Positions 30,522 through 43,153 of a DNA stretch of 64,000 bases are shown in pieces; the first letter of the stretch is position 1, and each line of letters opens with the position of its first letter. A program made the translations under genes and the position numbers. Source of the stretch: Beta vulgaris subsp. vulgaris. Lineage: Eukaryota > Streptophyta > Magnoliopsida > Caryophyllales > Amaranthaceae. The DNA lies in contig NC_079206.1 of NCBI RefSeq assembly GCF_026745355.1, positions 10,632,779 through 10,696,778 of the forward strand, in the 5' to 3' direction. A model generated the notes under the pieces. That model worked only from the letters and a program-made list of their open reading frames with translations. It was not told the DNA's origin and did no database searches.

Positions 30522-30780
30522 CACTAGGGGAAAAGAACGGAAGGGCTGCGGTGCAAGGGATGCGTTTTTCTAAAAACGCAACCCTTAATAGTGAAGGGAT
30601 GCGATTAGCCTAAAATCCGCAGTCCTTCGTAAACGAAGGGCTGCATTTTTTTTAAAAACGCAACCCTTTTAGTGAAGGGTTGCGGTTAGCCCAAAAACCG
30701 CAACCCTTCATGTACGAATGGTTGCGGTTTTTGGGCTAACCGCATCTCTTTACCCACCTACGAAAATGTTATTTCAATGG
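30522..30780 (+). mobile_element. CACTA element, left end only, with subterminal repeats
   Basis: It starts CACTAGGGGAAAAGAACGG and then carries at least six copies, in both orientations, of AAGGGTTGCGG/CCGCAACCCTT. These are CACTA subterminal transposase-binding-type repeats. No matching right end (CCCCTAGTG) was found. Captured-looking gene fragments follow to the right. Confidence 0.6.
30681..30744 (+). repeat. Perfect 25-bp inverted repeat (hairpin)
   Basis: Arm 30681-30705 (TGCGGTTAGCCC...) is perfectly complementary to 30720-30744. With the short inner stem TTC/GAA it makes a long hairpin with a 6-nt loop. It looks like a miRNA/siRNA precursor foldback, formed by CACTA subterminal repeats. 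Confidence 0.9.
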
Positions 30781-31397
30781 GCTTTTAAATATTTTGGAAG
30801 GAATTCAGTGGGCGGGCTTTAAAAATATTCAACACTCCTTATTAAACCCTCATTCTCTCTCCTCTTTCACAAATCTCCCTTGTTAACTTGTTAACTTCTA
30901 GGGTTCCAACATCTTCACACCACCACCAATTAAGATGTGCCACTTGTTAACTTCTAGGGTTCCAACATGCGCTTGAAGTATTTGCGAAGAGGTGTCTTGC
31001 CTTATTACTGCAGGATGTTAATAACGTCCCACTGTAACACCCTATCTATGAAAAATGATGCACTTGGTGTGATTTGGATTAAGAAAGTTGTTGTCTTCTA
31101 CTTATTGCTGATAAATTCCTGCATGGGGAGTACAAAAACACAAGGTTGAGAATCAATTGTGCATTTGGATTTAGCATGAACTCATATGTAAATGTGTCAA
31201 GGTTTAAAGTTTAGAAATGCTTACATTGGTAGATAGGTTGGTAACTTACTCGGTCGAGGCATTGAACATAACTTCACATAGCTCATTAGAGGTTGTTAAA
31301 AACATTGTGTCAGTGGCATCGTACGGTCTGATATGGAATCGGTGCATGGGAGCAAATGGCTGGAATCATATGATTAGATATGTATAGATTTGCATAC
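30781..31397. other. Leader-like sequence inside the putative CACTA element
   Basis: It contains CT-rich text and a tandem duplication of GTTAACTTCTAGGGTTCCAAC (about 30888-30968), resembling a plant 5' UTR. No reliable gene. Confidence 0.35.
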
Positions 31398-31504
31398 CTT
31401 GGCACATATGTACTTTCTCTCAAACAGTTTCTACACCTATTTGGGACATTTGTTGTGATTGGAGCACATTTCCCGCAAGCAGTGCCTACGATATATTTAA
31501 GCAA
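31398..31504 (-). pseudogene. RPA-like zinc-ribbon exon fragment
   Basis: The minus strand reads YIVGTACGKCAPITT, then RCRNCLRESTYVPR followed by donor GTATGC. Two CxxC pairs (CGKC and CRNC) after a YIG-like start match the zinc ribbon of the C-terminal OB fold in plant RPA70-like proteins, ssDNA-binding factors of replication and repair that are often duplicated by transposons. It is a fragment only. Confidence 0.5.
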
Positions 31505-32329
31505 ATTCGAGATATTTGGTTCTAGGAAGTGAACTACTAAACAGTGGGCTTCATTTGGACTTGTATTATGAGCCTGTGCAAAGTATAAAAAGAATTTGTT
31601 TGAGATTTTTCATAGAGGACATGTAGCTAAACCTCTAGAGGTTAGTGGTGTTTGAATTAGTGTGTAAAAAATTAGTGCTTACATGTTTTGTACGTGCTAT
31701 ATTAATTCCTTCTATTGGTAGTACTATGAATTTCATAAATCATAGAGAACACTACTTGTTTTCTAATAAGCACTACAAAAGGTGGTGTTCCAGTCAGAAG
31801 CCCACCCAATTCAAAATGACACTGGACCGCAAAAAGTACATCAGTACCAGCGAATAGCCTTTGGAACCCAGCTCAGGATTTTGTTCCTTGCAAGTGAAGT
31901 TGCAAGACCAATCTGCAATAGGAAGTAGGTTGTGCTCAGGCCATTTGCGATGGGTCCAAAGTTGAAAATCCCTTACATTGGAGTAATACGCCAATGTTAA
32001 GATGTTAATTAAGCTAGTCCGGAGTTTGGTTTATCGTAACAGTGGTGATGCCATTGATATGTAAAGCATGACCTTGGGAACTTAAGTGCACCAACTTGAG
32101 GTTTTTAGCAATTGTAAACAGTGGCATGCCTAAATACCCATTGAGTCAAGAGTGCAAAGGAATAATCGGTAGACATGATATATTACTTGTAAAGCATGAT
32201 ATTTTGCACCATAATAGTTAGACTATTGTGTTTGATAAACGGTGGTCTGCTTTGAAGTGTAGGTGGGCTACTGACATACTAAGTTGTATAGATTAATAGT
32301 GGTTATCTGAGCATAGATCTCTACTGCTG
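31505..32329. other. Between RPA-like fragments, nothing further recognised
   Basis: No additional exon could be joined with confidence. Confidence 0.35.
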
Positions 32330-32418
32330 AAAATTTGAAAAGGGTTTCACACTCTTGCGTGAAAGTTGTGAACGTCATTTCTCCCGTATCATCAACGACA
32401 TCAAATTTAAAAGTAATT
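32330..32418 (-). pseudogene. RPA-like OB-fold exon fragment
   Basis: After acceptor GCATGCAG the minus strand reads ITFKFDVVDDTGEMTF and FTQECETLFKFSAVEIYA. This is the OB-fold strand region that follows the zinc ribbon in RPA70 C-terminal domains (typical V.D.TG....F pattern). It joins functionally to the exon at 32500-32650, with a phase error at the junction. Confidence 0.55.
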
Positions 32419-32499
32419 CTGCATGCAAACACAAGGAATAAATGTAGTATTAGCACATGAAAGGTACAATTTATAGGAGGAAATTGTGTTTTTACTTAC

Positions 32500-32650
32500 C
32501 TACGAGTTGGAATGCAGTTTCTTTGAGGCAAAATGTGCAAGTGTAGGAACCCTCACTGTCATATTCAGTGCGTTTGCCACAACTGTTTGATCCAATGTTG
32601 GAATAATTGGGTTCAGGCATAATCACTTTGATCCAATGTTTTTCTTCTTC
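32500..32650 (-). pseudogene. RPA-like zinc-ribbon exon fragment
   Basis: It reads PEPNYSNIGSNSCGK, then YDSEGSYTCTFCLKETAFQ, ending at donor GTAAGT. The CGK..CTFC ribbon precedes the OB fold at 32330-32418. A second ribbon-like exon lies further on at 31398-31504, so the region holds pieces of at least two domain copies. Confidence 0.55.
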
Positions 32651-33449
32651 AAGTGTATTTTCGACCTATGGCTCCAAGGAAACATTGGCGGATCAAAATA
32701 TATATCACATCTCCATATCTAATTTTTGGTTCTATTTTATTTTTTGAGACAATTCACAAACTTTTATTGCCAAACAAAATTGCTATACAACAAAGAAAGC
32801 AAATACATATTAATTCCCCGATACAAGAAATGGAGAACGGTAATTGTATCCAAAAATGTAATCATATTAATTTTTTTATCCCATCCTAAAAGAGTTGGGA
32901 AATCTGAAAGATTCACTATCATAGAAGGTTCTTTTTTTAATTTGTAATTGATATAAGTCAGATAATTGTGTCAATGAAATAGGGTGGAAAAAGGGTATTA
33001 GAAAATAAAAGATGATTTAATACGTCTAGAAAAGTGATACTCCCTTCGTTCCTTTGAGTTCTTTACGCTTTCTATAAAGGATGTTCCCTTTTGTCTTTAC
33101 AATTAGAATCTTTCCCTTAATAACTCAAATTTTGTTTTCTAAATTTCCCTTAAGATTAAAGCTGTTTCAGAAAAAAAAAGCAGAATTTACAGAATTACCC
33201 CTATTTTTTCTCGAATTCCATTCCATGAATATGATGACCTTTGACCAGTATTGATGACCCCTACTTAATGCATGTATCCATTACTCATTTTTTTTCTTTA
33301 TAACTTCTGTCACCCTCAACTCTCTCACCCTCAACTCCATCCCCTTTTTTAGATCCCCAACTCCATTTTTACAAATTTGCTCCAAATCTCATCAATTGTT
33401 TTCGGTTTTTTTCTCGAAAATTCATGGAAAAAAAAAGAATCCCCTTCTC

Positions 33450-33948
33450 ATGGCGTCTGATGGGTACCTAGATCCAGATGAAGTGTTTAAGGACGAAGAT
33501 GAGGGTGACGACTAGTCGGACACTTACTCCAAGTGGTCCGATGAGTTTTGTGACAAACGTTCATGGTGTGATGGAAATCATAGTTACAGTATGGAGACTT
33601 TAAATATCACGGTGTTGGGGGATTTTTGCTGATCTTCCATCTGATTATGAGAGGTGGTTGTCAAGGCCACCTTTGGATGAAGTCACTTCTGATTTGAGGC
33701 CTTTCTCTTTACCATCTCCAAAAAAAAAAACCTTAGTTTCCCCCAAAATGTCTCCTTTGAAACCGAAAAACAATCCCTTCTTACCCCTAAAAAAAATTGC
33801 AAGATGAAGTTAAAAAAAAAAAGAATCTGGAAATCAACTTGAGTTTGATGCAGTGGAAGGTGATTTAGGAATAAAAGATGACAACTTTGCCTCTGAAATT
33901 GCTGTGAAACATGGATTTGATGATGAATATGTTGGTTCACAAAGCTAA
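33450..33948 (+). pseudogene. Second frame in the mariner-like element, opposite strand
   Basis: It opens MASDGYLDPDEVFKDEDEG, very acidic, then a stop; continues SDTYSKWSDEFCDKRSWC; and after a frame slip near 33630 reads LPSDYERWLSRPPLDEV and LPSPKKKTLVSPKM. After further stops it ends FDAVEGDLGIKDDN and ASEIAVKHGFDDEY before TAA. Codon-like regularity through about 165 codons with few breaks suggests a once-real small acidic protein, convergent with the transposase. I do not recognise it. It could be a captured host gene or an element-encoded accessory protein. Confidence 0.4.
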
Positions 33949-34425
33949 GTCCCTTTTTGTTTGGATGTTGTTTGATTTGTATGAATCCTCTGAAATTCTT
34001 TTTAAAACTCTTTTTATGAATGTAGGCGGTTTGATATGTAGGCGGTTTTGATCTGTAGGCGGTTTATGTAGGCTATTTTGTTTGATCTGTAGGCTATTTT
34101 GTTTGATCTGTTCGCAATTTGTCTTTTTTTTCTCTGGAAATTACGAGATGAATGTTGGGTTACTTGTAGAGAATTGCTTGATCTGTAGGCAGTGTTGGTT
34201 TATTAGGTGAATATGCTGCATGCAATTTTAAGATTCTCTTAGTTTTGACATTTTTGTTTGATTTGTATGAATCTGAAATTGCAAGATGAATGTTGGGTTG
34301 TGATATGTGTTAAATTAATTTCATATTGTCATTCACTTTGGAGTCACAAATCAACTCATCATCTAATTTGTTCATTACAAATAAAAGGTTCATTACAAAT
34401 AACCTTTGCCTAAAGTGCTTCCCAA

Positions 34426-36048
34426 TCAATTTGATGGTCTCCTTGATGTCGATGCTATGTTCTCGTATGCTTGAACCAATTCATAACATTCTTCAACATT
34501 CCACCGATTTGCTTGAACTTGTTCTGGAAGTATTCCAAGAGCTTCTAATTTGTCTTTGTAATTGTGAGGCAAATCATAATCATTCCCACCCTTCTTCTTA
34601 AGAATTTCTGTCATTACATATTGATAAGTCATCCATACTCTACTCAACTTCTTTGGATCTATATCTAGTTCGTTGAAAGCTTCATTGACCTTTTGCAATA
34701 TTTCCTCCTCATTCTTTGGCATTTTTTTGTGCATTAGACTTTGGATACTTGAAAAAAATCCAAGGTCCAAAACATTTAAATCAGGGTTGTTTGGTGGTTG
34801 CTGGATTAAAACAAAATTGAAACCGTCTTGATTGCAATGTTGTTGCTAAATTGGGTCGCTCTGGATTTTGTGAGCCTTTGCATTGTCTTGTTGAATGTAA
34901 ATGGTTGTAGTCCCCTCCTCTGCTAGCCATTTTGCTTTTATAGATGGAATTATTTGATGAATCATCATGTTTCGAGTGACTTCTCTATTGATACTTGAGA
35001 TTATTTTTGTGACCATAGTACCCCTTTCTCTATTCTTTGATGCTCGCTTAGCTGGTTCTTGATATGTAAATGGGAAAATCCCAATTTTTCCATCAAACAC
35101 GCATGTCCCTTCTTCATCATATCTAGGTCTTGCTACAACGCCAGTAAACATAACCTTCTTAATGTTAGTGCTTGAACTTGCTGATCTGTATTGTGGAACC
35201 TCATTTGCACCCAAATAATATTTCTGTGATTTTCTTGTTTGGTTGATCCACTTCTCATCTAACACCACAAAGTTATACATGGGATAGAATTTGCTTTTTG
35301 TGTGAGCCGAGTCCCCTATTAATAAGCTCAACACCCACTTCATTCTTTCGATTTTGTTTTTCTCTATCAAACCCGGACGTAACGGGTTCGTATGAGCTTT
35401 GATAAGACCTCGTTGAATCATTCTCCACACCGTTGTTGAACCAAGGCCAAGCATTGAAGTTAGATCCCTTATGCACGTTCTTTGACCCATTGAAAGTTGA
35501 ATAATTCTGTCTATAGGACATTCAACTCTCTTCTTCCCACAGTTGATGTATTTGTTATCCACATTGAACGGTTGACTTGCTTGCTTTTGCTGTTTTGCTT
35601 TCTTCCATAATGCTGAAATTGTTTGTCTTGTGACATTGAATTGTTTTGACGCTTCAGTTATGATGCCATGTTTCAGCTATCCATTAACTTGGTTATCCAG
35701 CAACCAACACAAAATTTGAAGCCTCTCATAGTTGCGGAGCCTTCGATTATGATGACTTTGTGGTTGTGGAATTGACTCATTTTGGTGTTGCTGGTTTGTT
35801 TCTTCTGCTGCTGTGTTATTGAAGTCTGCTAGTTGTGGATTTGACTCATTTTGTTGTTGCTGATTATTGAAGTCTGCTTCTGGAGGCAAGTTTAAGTCAA
35901 TAATATTGACTTCAACTGCCACTGGTTCAGCCCCAAAATAATTGAAATTGTAGTCCCCTTGCCCATCTTCAGCATCATCAGAGTCTAAGTCAATGATTTC
36001 ATGGCAATCCTCCACATCAACCACTGAAACTGAATCCATTGAAGGCAA
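34426..36048 (-). pseudogene. Mariner-like transposase, two premature TAG codons
   Basis: One continuous frame of about 540 codons, interrupted only by TAG at 35677-35679 and 34846-34848. N-terminal acidic/Q-rich region, then a helix-turn-helix (TEASKQFNVTRQTISALW), a second HTH (GLGSTTVWRMIQRGLI), and the DDE domain: first Asp in VVLDEKWI, second in YIQQDNAKAH, third in PDLNVLDLGFF. The spacing between the second and third Asp is 39 residues, the D,D39D signature of plant mariners. All three catalytic Asp remain. Both stops would be CAG by a single C-to-T change. It is inactive unless read through. Confidence 0.9.
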
Positions 36049-36506
36049 TGAAGCAAAGCGTCTATTGTGTTTTTTTAAACAGAATGTGACACTGTTTTTT
36101 TTTTAATGAACAGTAAAACGCCATTGAGCCTATTTATACAGTAAAGAAGAAAGTGTTTATTGTGTTGTTTGCACTTCCAATCCGTGTGCTTTGTTCCTAT
36201 TGGTTTAAAAAAATAAATAAAGGTTTCCTATTGGTCAATATGGTTTTGCAAGGATTGAAGCCCTATTCTCTCAAAGCATTTAGTTTATTGTTTTTTGCAT
36301 TTAATGCAATTTTTTTCCTAAGTTCATGATAATTTACAGATTTAGTTAACCAACATTAATCATTAAAGAGAATCTTATTCCACTATCTACACTCCTTAAT
36401 TCACGTGCATGATACCAAACGTAAAGAACTCAAGGGAACGGAGGGAGTACAAATTAATGCATAAGAACCTGATAGTTTTAGTATATAGATTGTCAACTTC
36501 CCATAC

Positions 36507-36743
36507 CCAGTTCCTTGATGCGAAGGCCAAGAAAACAAGAGCTATATATGACCAATTGTCGATGGAGCCAGTGTTTTGAGCCACAACCACAAAAAACACC
36601 TGAAACACAAAGGAATCTAAGTTAGCAAAGGAGACAAGGAGTCTTGCCTGCGCTACAAAAGACAGGATTACCATAGGAAGAAGGATTCTACCCTCGTCTG
36701 GCATTAAATCCATAGAGAAATATCTTAGGACAACAACAAAGAA
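36507..36743 (-). pseudogene. Membrane-protein exon, unidentified
   Basis: The minus strand is open for exactly 79 codons between acceptor TTAAAG and donor GTATGG. It reads FFVVVLRYFSMDLMPDEG, ILLPMVILSFVAQARLL and VFFVVVAQNTGSIDNW, with at least three hydrophobic helices. Clean borders and phase suggest a real exon of a multi-pass membrane protein that I cannot name. Its mates are at 37555-37726 and probably elsewhere. With adjoining fragments of unrelated genes it is best viewed as captured or left-over gene pieces. Confidence 0.45.
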
Positions 36744-37554
36744 CTTTAATTCCCAGCGATATTTTATTTTGACAAGTCTTAATATGCATGGAAAGCATAA
36801 CTCTAACCACCACAGGGGGCAACAATTATATTTTTGGGCATCACATAAATATGCAAAAAAGCTCAAAGGTGTATGGAAGCACACCACATTGCAACTCAGG
36901 TTTCTGTAACTTAAAGTTTCAATATATTTATCAAGGGGGTAGGGAGGAAATGGAGCTAGTCAAACTAAACCATTTTCTTTAAAAGTTTAGCAAGAGTTAT
37001 TTGGTGTTTGATGCATACTTTTCAAGGACATGTGCAACAGTTGCATGAATGCTTGATCAATAAGGAAATGTTTTGTTGTTTGTAAGTGTGTGACGGGATG
37101 TGAAAATCGCATTGGAAACATACATGAAAAGGGGATGCTTTGAAATTTAAGACATTTTTTAATTGGAATTTCTGGTGAAATGCAAATGTATAGCAGAAAT
37201 ATTTTAATTCAATAGATCTCGTTCCCTTTGAGTGCACAAGCAGTTAATTATAGTTACAACAACAATATATCTGAACCTCGATTAATGTGTTTAAAATGGA
37301 TGGTGTGCACAGTCATGCCTGTTCACCAATGGGGTTTTAAAAAAAAGGGGATATAGAGATGCACGTTTGTTTGCTGGTCCTCTTTTGTTGTCGTGATGGG
37401 AAAGGCACATGTGTAGAATAATATAAGAAAAAATTGTTCATTTCACAGCTATTAAGAAGGAATACTATTACCTATCGAAAAGGCTGCACTTAAATAGAGG
37501 TTAGTTGCAATTCCAAAGCCTATTCTTAAATGTAGAGCCAGTTAAGAATCTTAC

Positions 37555-37726
37555 CAAGGGATCCAAAAGGCGTTATGGTGAACCACAACAATCTCATGAA
37601 ATTATCTGAAATGCTTGAGTAAGGACTATGCAAAACGGTGTTCAGTGTTAAGTAGACTTCAAAAAGCAGATAAGAGCTATAGAAGGCACCAGAACGCATG
37701 CCCTCTTTGTACGCATGATTAGTTTC
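37555..37726 (-). pseudogene. Membrane-protein exon, unidentified (second)
   Basis: The minus strand reads ETNHAYKEGMRSGAFYSSYL, then VYLTLNTVLHSPYSS and MRLLWFTITPFGSL, ending at donor GTAAGA. Two hydrophobic helices, same orientation as 36507-36743 and likely upstream in the same gene. It is not recognised. Confidence 0.45.
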
Positions 37727-38122
37727 CTTGATAAGCAGGATATCGAGTCAGAAGAAGCTATCAAAAGACCTGAAAATTTTAAAGACAATCCTGAGACTTG
37801 TCAGGCCTTATTCAAGTTTTTGTTCAAACTTATGGAAGTTCCAATTTGAGTTTGCCTTTAGATTAGTAAATGTACGTGGAGCGTGCAAACGTACCAGAGA
37901 AAGAAGAGACCTGTGGTATGCACACCAAAGCTATGCTATCATTGTGTACTTCTATTGTCTCTGGTAAAAAAAAGACATGTAAAACGAAGGGTTAGTTATT
38001 TCAAATGGCATTACAACACAATTAACACAGTGGTCGTCAAATAATATTATGCCTGATTGAAGCATAAGCATAAATAATTAGATACATAAAAATATTAACA
38101 ACTATAATTTAACTAACTCTGC

Positions 38123-41100
38123 CAGTGGTGGATCCAAGAATTTCCAAATGGTGTTTCACCACCAATTACCGTTCACTAAACCAAAATATTTTTTAATAAC
38201 AAAAACTCCAAACTAAATTTCAATCGAAAAGAAAATAAATATATAACCAATAATTATACAAAATACAACCAAATAGTACTAGAAAAACCAAATATATAAA
38301 TAATACTACAAAATATAATCAAATACTAGTAAAAATGATTACAATTGTTTGCGACGAGTTTTCAATTTTTGATATTGATTTACAATATCATTCATGCTAA
38401 CATTCAAAAACAAATCATTCTATAAATAAATAATCGAACAATCATTCAACATTTGATCTCCCATACTATTACGTAATTTGTCTTTCACTTACGTCATTCC
38501 ATAAAATACCCTTTCCACACTTGCCATGAAGTGGCACCAATTTTAAAAGCAAGAAGACCCTATCGTGAGTTTCAAACAATCCCGATTCCACAAGTTTCAT
38601 TGAAATCTCACTAAGAGTCTTCAAATTCCAAAACCTTTCATCTTATCTCATAGCAACAATAAAATTTCGAAGTGTATCGTCAAAGAATATCAATTTCGAA
38701 CTTGACAATTCATTTAGATAGAATTTTGCAGGTTTAATCAATTTTGCTTAATCAAAAGAAGCAAACCGATTAGTTGGATTCAAACAAGACATACACACAA
38801 GTAAATCTTTACTTATCTCGAGGAATCGATTATCAAGTTCTTGCAATTGAAGATCAATGACACTCAAGAAAACTTCCACTCGAAAATGATGTAGATTTGA
38901 CACTTGTGGGCTCTTACCTCTAAACAACCTTCTCTTCGGGACAACATATTTCCCCTCCATGCTAGGAACCTCAATGCCATACTTAGTCATAAAAGAAATC
39001 ACCTTCTCCATATAAGAATCTTATCCTTCATCTCTCATCTCTTGCAAATTAATCTTGATTACATTAACCATTCTCATTGCATTTACAATGTCTTGGTCAC
39101 ATTTTTGTAATGCCACATTCAAGTTATATGTTATCCCAAAGATACCAACCATCAAATGCGCCCAAACACAAATCAAAAGACATCAAAAATTTGTAATAGT
39201 TTGTGCTTTGTTAGAATCAAGTGCATAGAGACTTCTGCAATGTCATCAAGCGACCCAAGAATTGAAGGATATAAATCAAGCACATTCAATATTATTTTGA
39301 AATGAGATCCCTAACGAGTGTCACAAGGTCTATCTAACCCACGTTCTTGATTCAAACCCGACCCTGTTTCAAGTTCACCTAAGGACAATGCTTCCACAAT
39401 TCTTTGAGCTTGTTTTTCACGAAGAAATTCTTTCCTCTTCGGTGAACCTCCCACAAAGTTCAAGAGAGGTGCAAGTACATCAACAAATAACCAAGCACAA
39501 CCACAATTTTTTTTAGCAAGTGCAACTTGAGTCAACTGAAGTTGGTGAGTAAACAGTGGACAAAGTATTCTTGTTTACATTCATTATGTATTAGAGTCTT
39601 AAGACCATTAATTAAACCTTGCATATTACTTACTCCATCATAACCCTGACCTCGTACTTGAGAGAATGACAAAGAATACTCCATCAACAATGACACTATA
39701 ACAGTTTTAAGAGTAAAAGAAGTAGTATCGGAAACATGCACAATAGCAAGTAAACGCTCCCAAACTTCTCCCTTTTTGTTAACATACCTCAAAGAAAAAA
39801 CCATTTGTTCTTTATCAGAAACATTAGCAGACTTATCGACCAGGATAGTAAAGAAACCACCATCAAGATCTTGTATTATTGCTTTAGTTGTCTCTTTTGC
39901 ACATGCATTTATCTATCTTTTTGGACAATTGGAGAAGTAAGTTGACAATTAGCGGGAGCAATTTTAAAAAAAACTTTGGAAAAAGAGTCAACAATGAAAT
40001 AAAGTTACCTCTTCTCAAGAAACTTTCTTTTTCATCGTCACCACGAAAAGACAATCCCTAGAGTAGAAGCCATTCTATAGTTTCAATCGAGGCTTCAAGT
40101 CACTTACTATAAGCACTCATAATTTCCTTTGTTTGTTTTGGCAAGGCAGAGGTTATACTTGACTTTTGTTTCTTGAATAAATTTATGGCTACCACTGCTT
40201 TATTGTGATCACTCGTGTATTTTGACATGATTTTTTATCGTTTCTAATCTATTCCAAGATTTGAAACCCCCACTAACAAAAGCATCACCTCCAATTGCAG
40301 TTTCATCCTTGAATAAATAGCAAATGAAACAATAGGCGGCATCCTTTTCCACACTATACTCAAGCCAACTCCATGTTTCAAATCACTTGGCAACAAATCG
40401 ACGATTTTTGTGTAATAAGTGTTTGAGGAAATAAAAATTCTTTGGGTTGATAAGGTTTTCTCTCAATGTAAGTTCTCCTAACTAAATCTCTATCATTTTT
40501 ATGGAAATCACTCATCTTTCTCCTCAATCCCGAGTCTTATGGAAGATTGGCGCAATCAATTCACTTAATCTTTGACCAAAGGCTGCAGCGCTAGGAGGAT
40601 TATGAGGGAAATTTGAGGGGTATTATGAGGGGAATTGTAAGGAGAATTTTGAGGGGAATTTTGGTTTGAATTGTGTGATGGAGAGGAATGTTGTTCGCTT
40701 GCTAGTTGAGGAGACAAAATTTGTTCATTTTATGTTGAATGTGGAGGAGAATTTGGGGTTGGATTTTTCTTAATGAAGAAACTAGTAATATTTTGCATTT
40801 TGTTTGGAGTACGTTTTCTCTTCATTATCAAATCTAAAAATCAAGTAAAAATTGAACTAAATGAAGATGTATCTCACCAAATGTAACATGTGCCAATTTG
40901 CCATAGACCATAAAATATAATCAACAAAATCAGCATTCACAGTGATCAAACCCAATTCAAAGATTATGTCATTTCAATTTTCAAACACCAATAACACTCA
41001 AATCAGAGTACAACAACAAAATCAACATCCATAACAATTCTAAATTATATAATCTGATATATGAACACCCATAACAAGTGAAATTGCAATTTATTTTCCA

Positions 41101-41602
41101 ATCCTCATGAAATTGATACACCTTAATCTATAAAATAAAACAAGAAATCAAGCAAATTGAGCAGATTAATATATACTTAGTCACGACTCTTGGAGGCTGT
41201 CCGTCCACCATCGTCCACCAATTTTCGACTGATTCTTCGGCTGCTGATCGACAAGTCACAACACGTCAACTGGCAACACCGATTACGCAATACAAAGTAA
41301 CCATGCAATAGTAGGAGGTCCGAGACTCCAAGTCACGATTTTACGATCGTCTTTAGGTTCGCGCGCCGCCACCGGTGACGCCGTATGAGGGAGAACTGAA
41401 GGTCACTGCATCTGAGATTCTATGAGAGGGAAAGGGAGAACTGAGAAGAAGTGAGATGTGAGAAAAAAAAAAGAGTTGAGAAATGTGAAAACTGAAAATG
41501 GACCTGTGAAAAAACGTGTGTAAATTGGTTGAAATTTTTTTTTTCTTTTTTTTTATTGCTGGTGCACATGCACCATGGTGTTAAATACTAAATCCGTCAC
41601 TG
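38123..41602 (-). mobile_element. hAT element with decayed TTF/ZMYM-type transposase
   Basis: It starts CAGTGGTGGATCCA, and the reverse complement of the right end is CAGTGACGGATTTA. The 8-bp flanks AACTCTGC (38115-38122) and AACTATGC (41603-41610) differ by one base. It is 3480 bp and encodes a hAT transposase on the minus strand. It lies within the tract of captured-looking gene fragments. Confidence 0.9.
38740..40825 (-). pseudogene. hAT transposase of the zinc finger MYM-type 1-like group, decayed
   Basis: It starts MKRKRTPNKMQNITSFF (40825), the usual opening of this family. Further in are remnants of a TTF zinc finger, then RYVNKKGEVWERLLAIVHVS, RGQGYDGVSNMQG (DDE region; the Asp of GYDGxSNM is present) and YFVHCL. 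GGSPKRKEFL and LETGSGLN are also family landmarks, followed by DTR. The hATC part is not readable. Numerous stops and frameshifts show old decay. Proteins of this group are domesticated in some plants, but this one is dead. Confidence 0.8.
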
Positions 41603-41689
41603 AACTATGCATATATTACATGGCTAAGTCTGCATAAAAAATAGTATACATCAGGGATTGCAGGGTTGTTTCTAGTTGAGTTTTTTTAT

Positions 41690-42522
<833 letters not shown>

Positions 42523-42842
42523 CTGCATCACAAGAAAGACAAATTATCTTTCATCAGCACCAATTTAAATTACCCCATCACTACAGCAAAAAAGCAACAA
42601 ATTTTACAGGCCTTAGACAAGTATACTGAACAAACCAACACTGGCTAAAAACATTTGCGTTCAGATAGACATTCAAAAGGTGTGCAAAGTGCAATCTAGG
42701 CGATCTAATCACAAACTAATGGAACTAATAGCCCTGACCCCTAAGCAGACTATGAGATATAATGGATGAAAAAATGAAAAGAGATTAATGGTGCATAAAT
42801 AGGCCTGTACCACGTACCTTTCTCACGTTGACTCTAACCTAG
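42523..42842. other. Between the UGPase fragment and the gypsy element
   Basis: No exon assigned. CACTACAGCAAAAAAG (42588) resembles a CACTA-type terminus in plus orientation but has no verified partner. Confidence 0.3.
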
Positions 42843-43153
42843 TGTAAAGCCCAACCCTGCTAGAAACTCAAATGTAACACAGAGAAATAGGGTAAAACAG
42901 GGATATGGATGTATTAAAATGTGCAGTGGACCAATGGTTAATACAAACTAATCTCACATTCGAGAGGTGAGTCTCTCCTTAAGCAACTTTTCTTACAAAT
43001 GATTACCTACCCTTTTCTTATTCTACTGCTCTATTTATACTACCATTCCTCTAATCATTTGCTGCCACCTGCTCTCTGTCCTTTTCTGCTAGCTGCCAGG
43101 AATAAGGAATATACCCTTCCCAATGATTGCCTCATCATCGGTGCTGACTATCA
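42843..43153 (-). repeat. Gypsy 3' LTR
   Basis: On the minus strand it runs from TGATAGTCAGCACC, overlapping the pol stop, to GGGCTTTACA. It contains TATAAATAG (43031-43039), a likely promoter element. The start is uncertain without the partner LTR. Confidence 0.5.

Larger units (their letters stand above)
33040..36447 (-). mobile_element. Complete mariner-like element (plant MLE)
   Basis: It is 3408 bp with TIRs CTCCCTTCGTTCCTTTGAGT and, as reverse complement of the right end, CTCCCTCCGTTCCCTTGAGT, extending about 28 bp, flanked by TA (33038-33039, 36448-36449). It encodes a mariner transposase on the minus strand and a decayed second reading frame on the plus strand. Its ends begin with the same CTCCCTYCGT core as several Stowaway MITEs in the window, so it belongs to the class that mobilises them. 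Confidence 0.95.
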
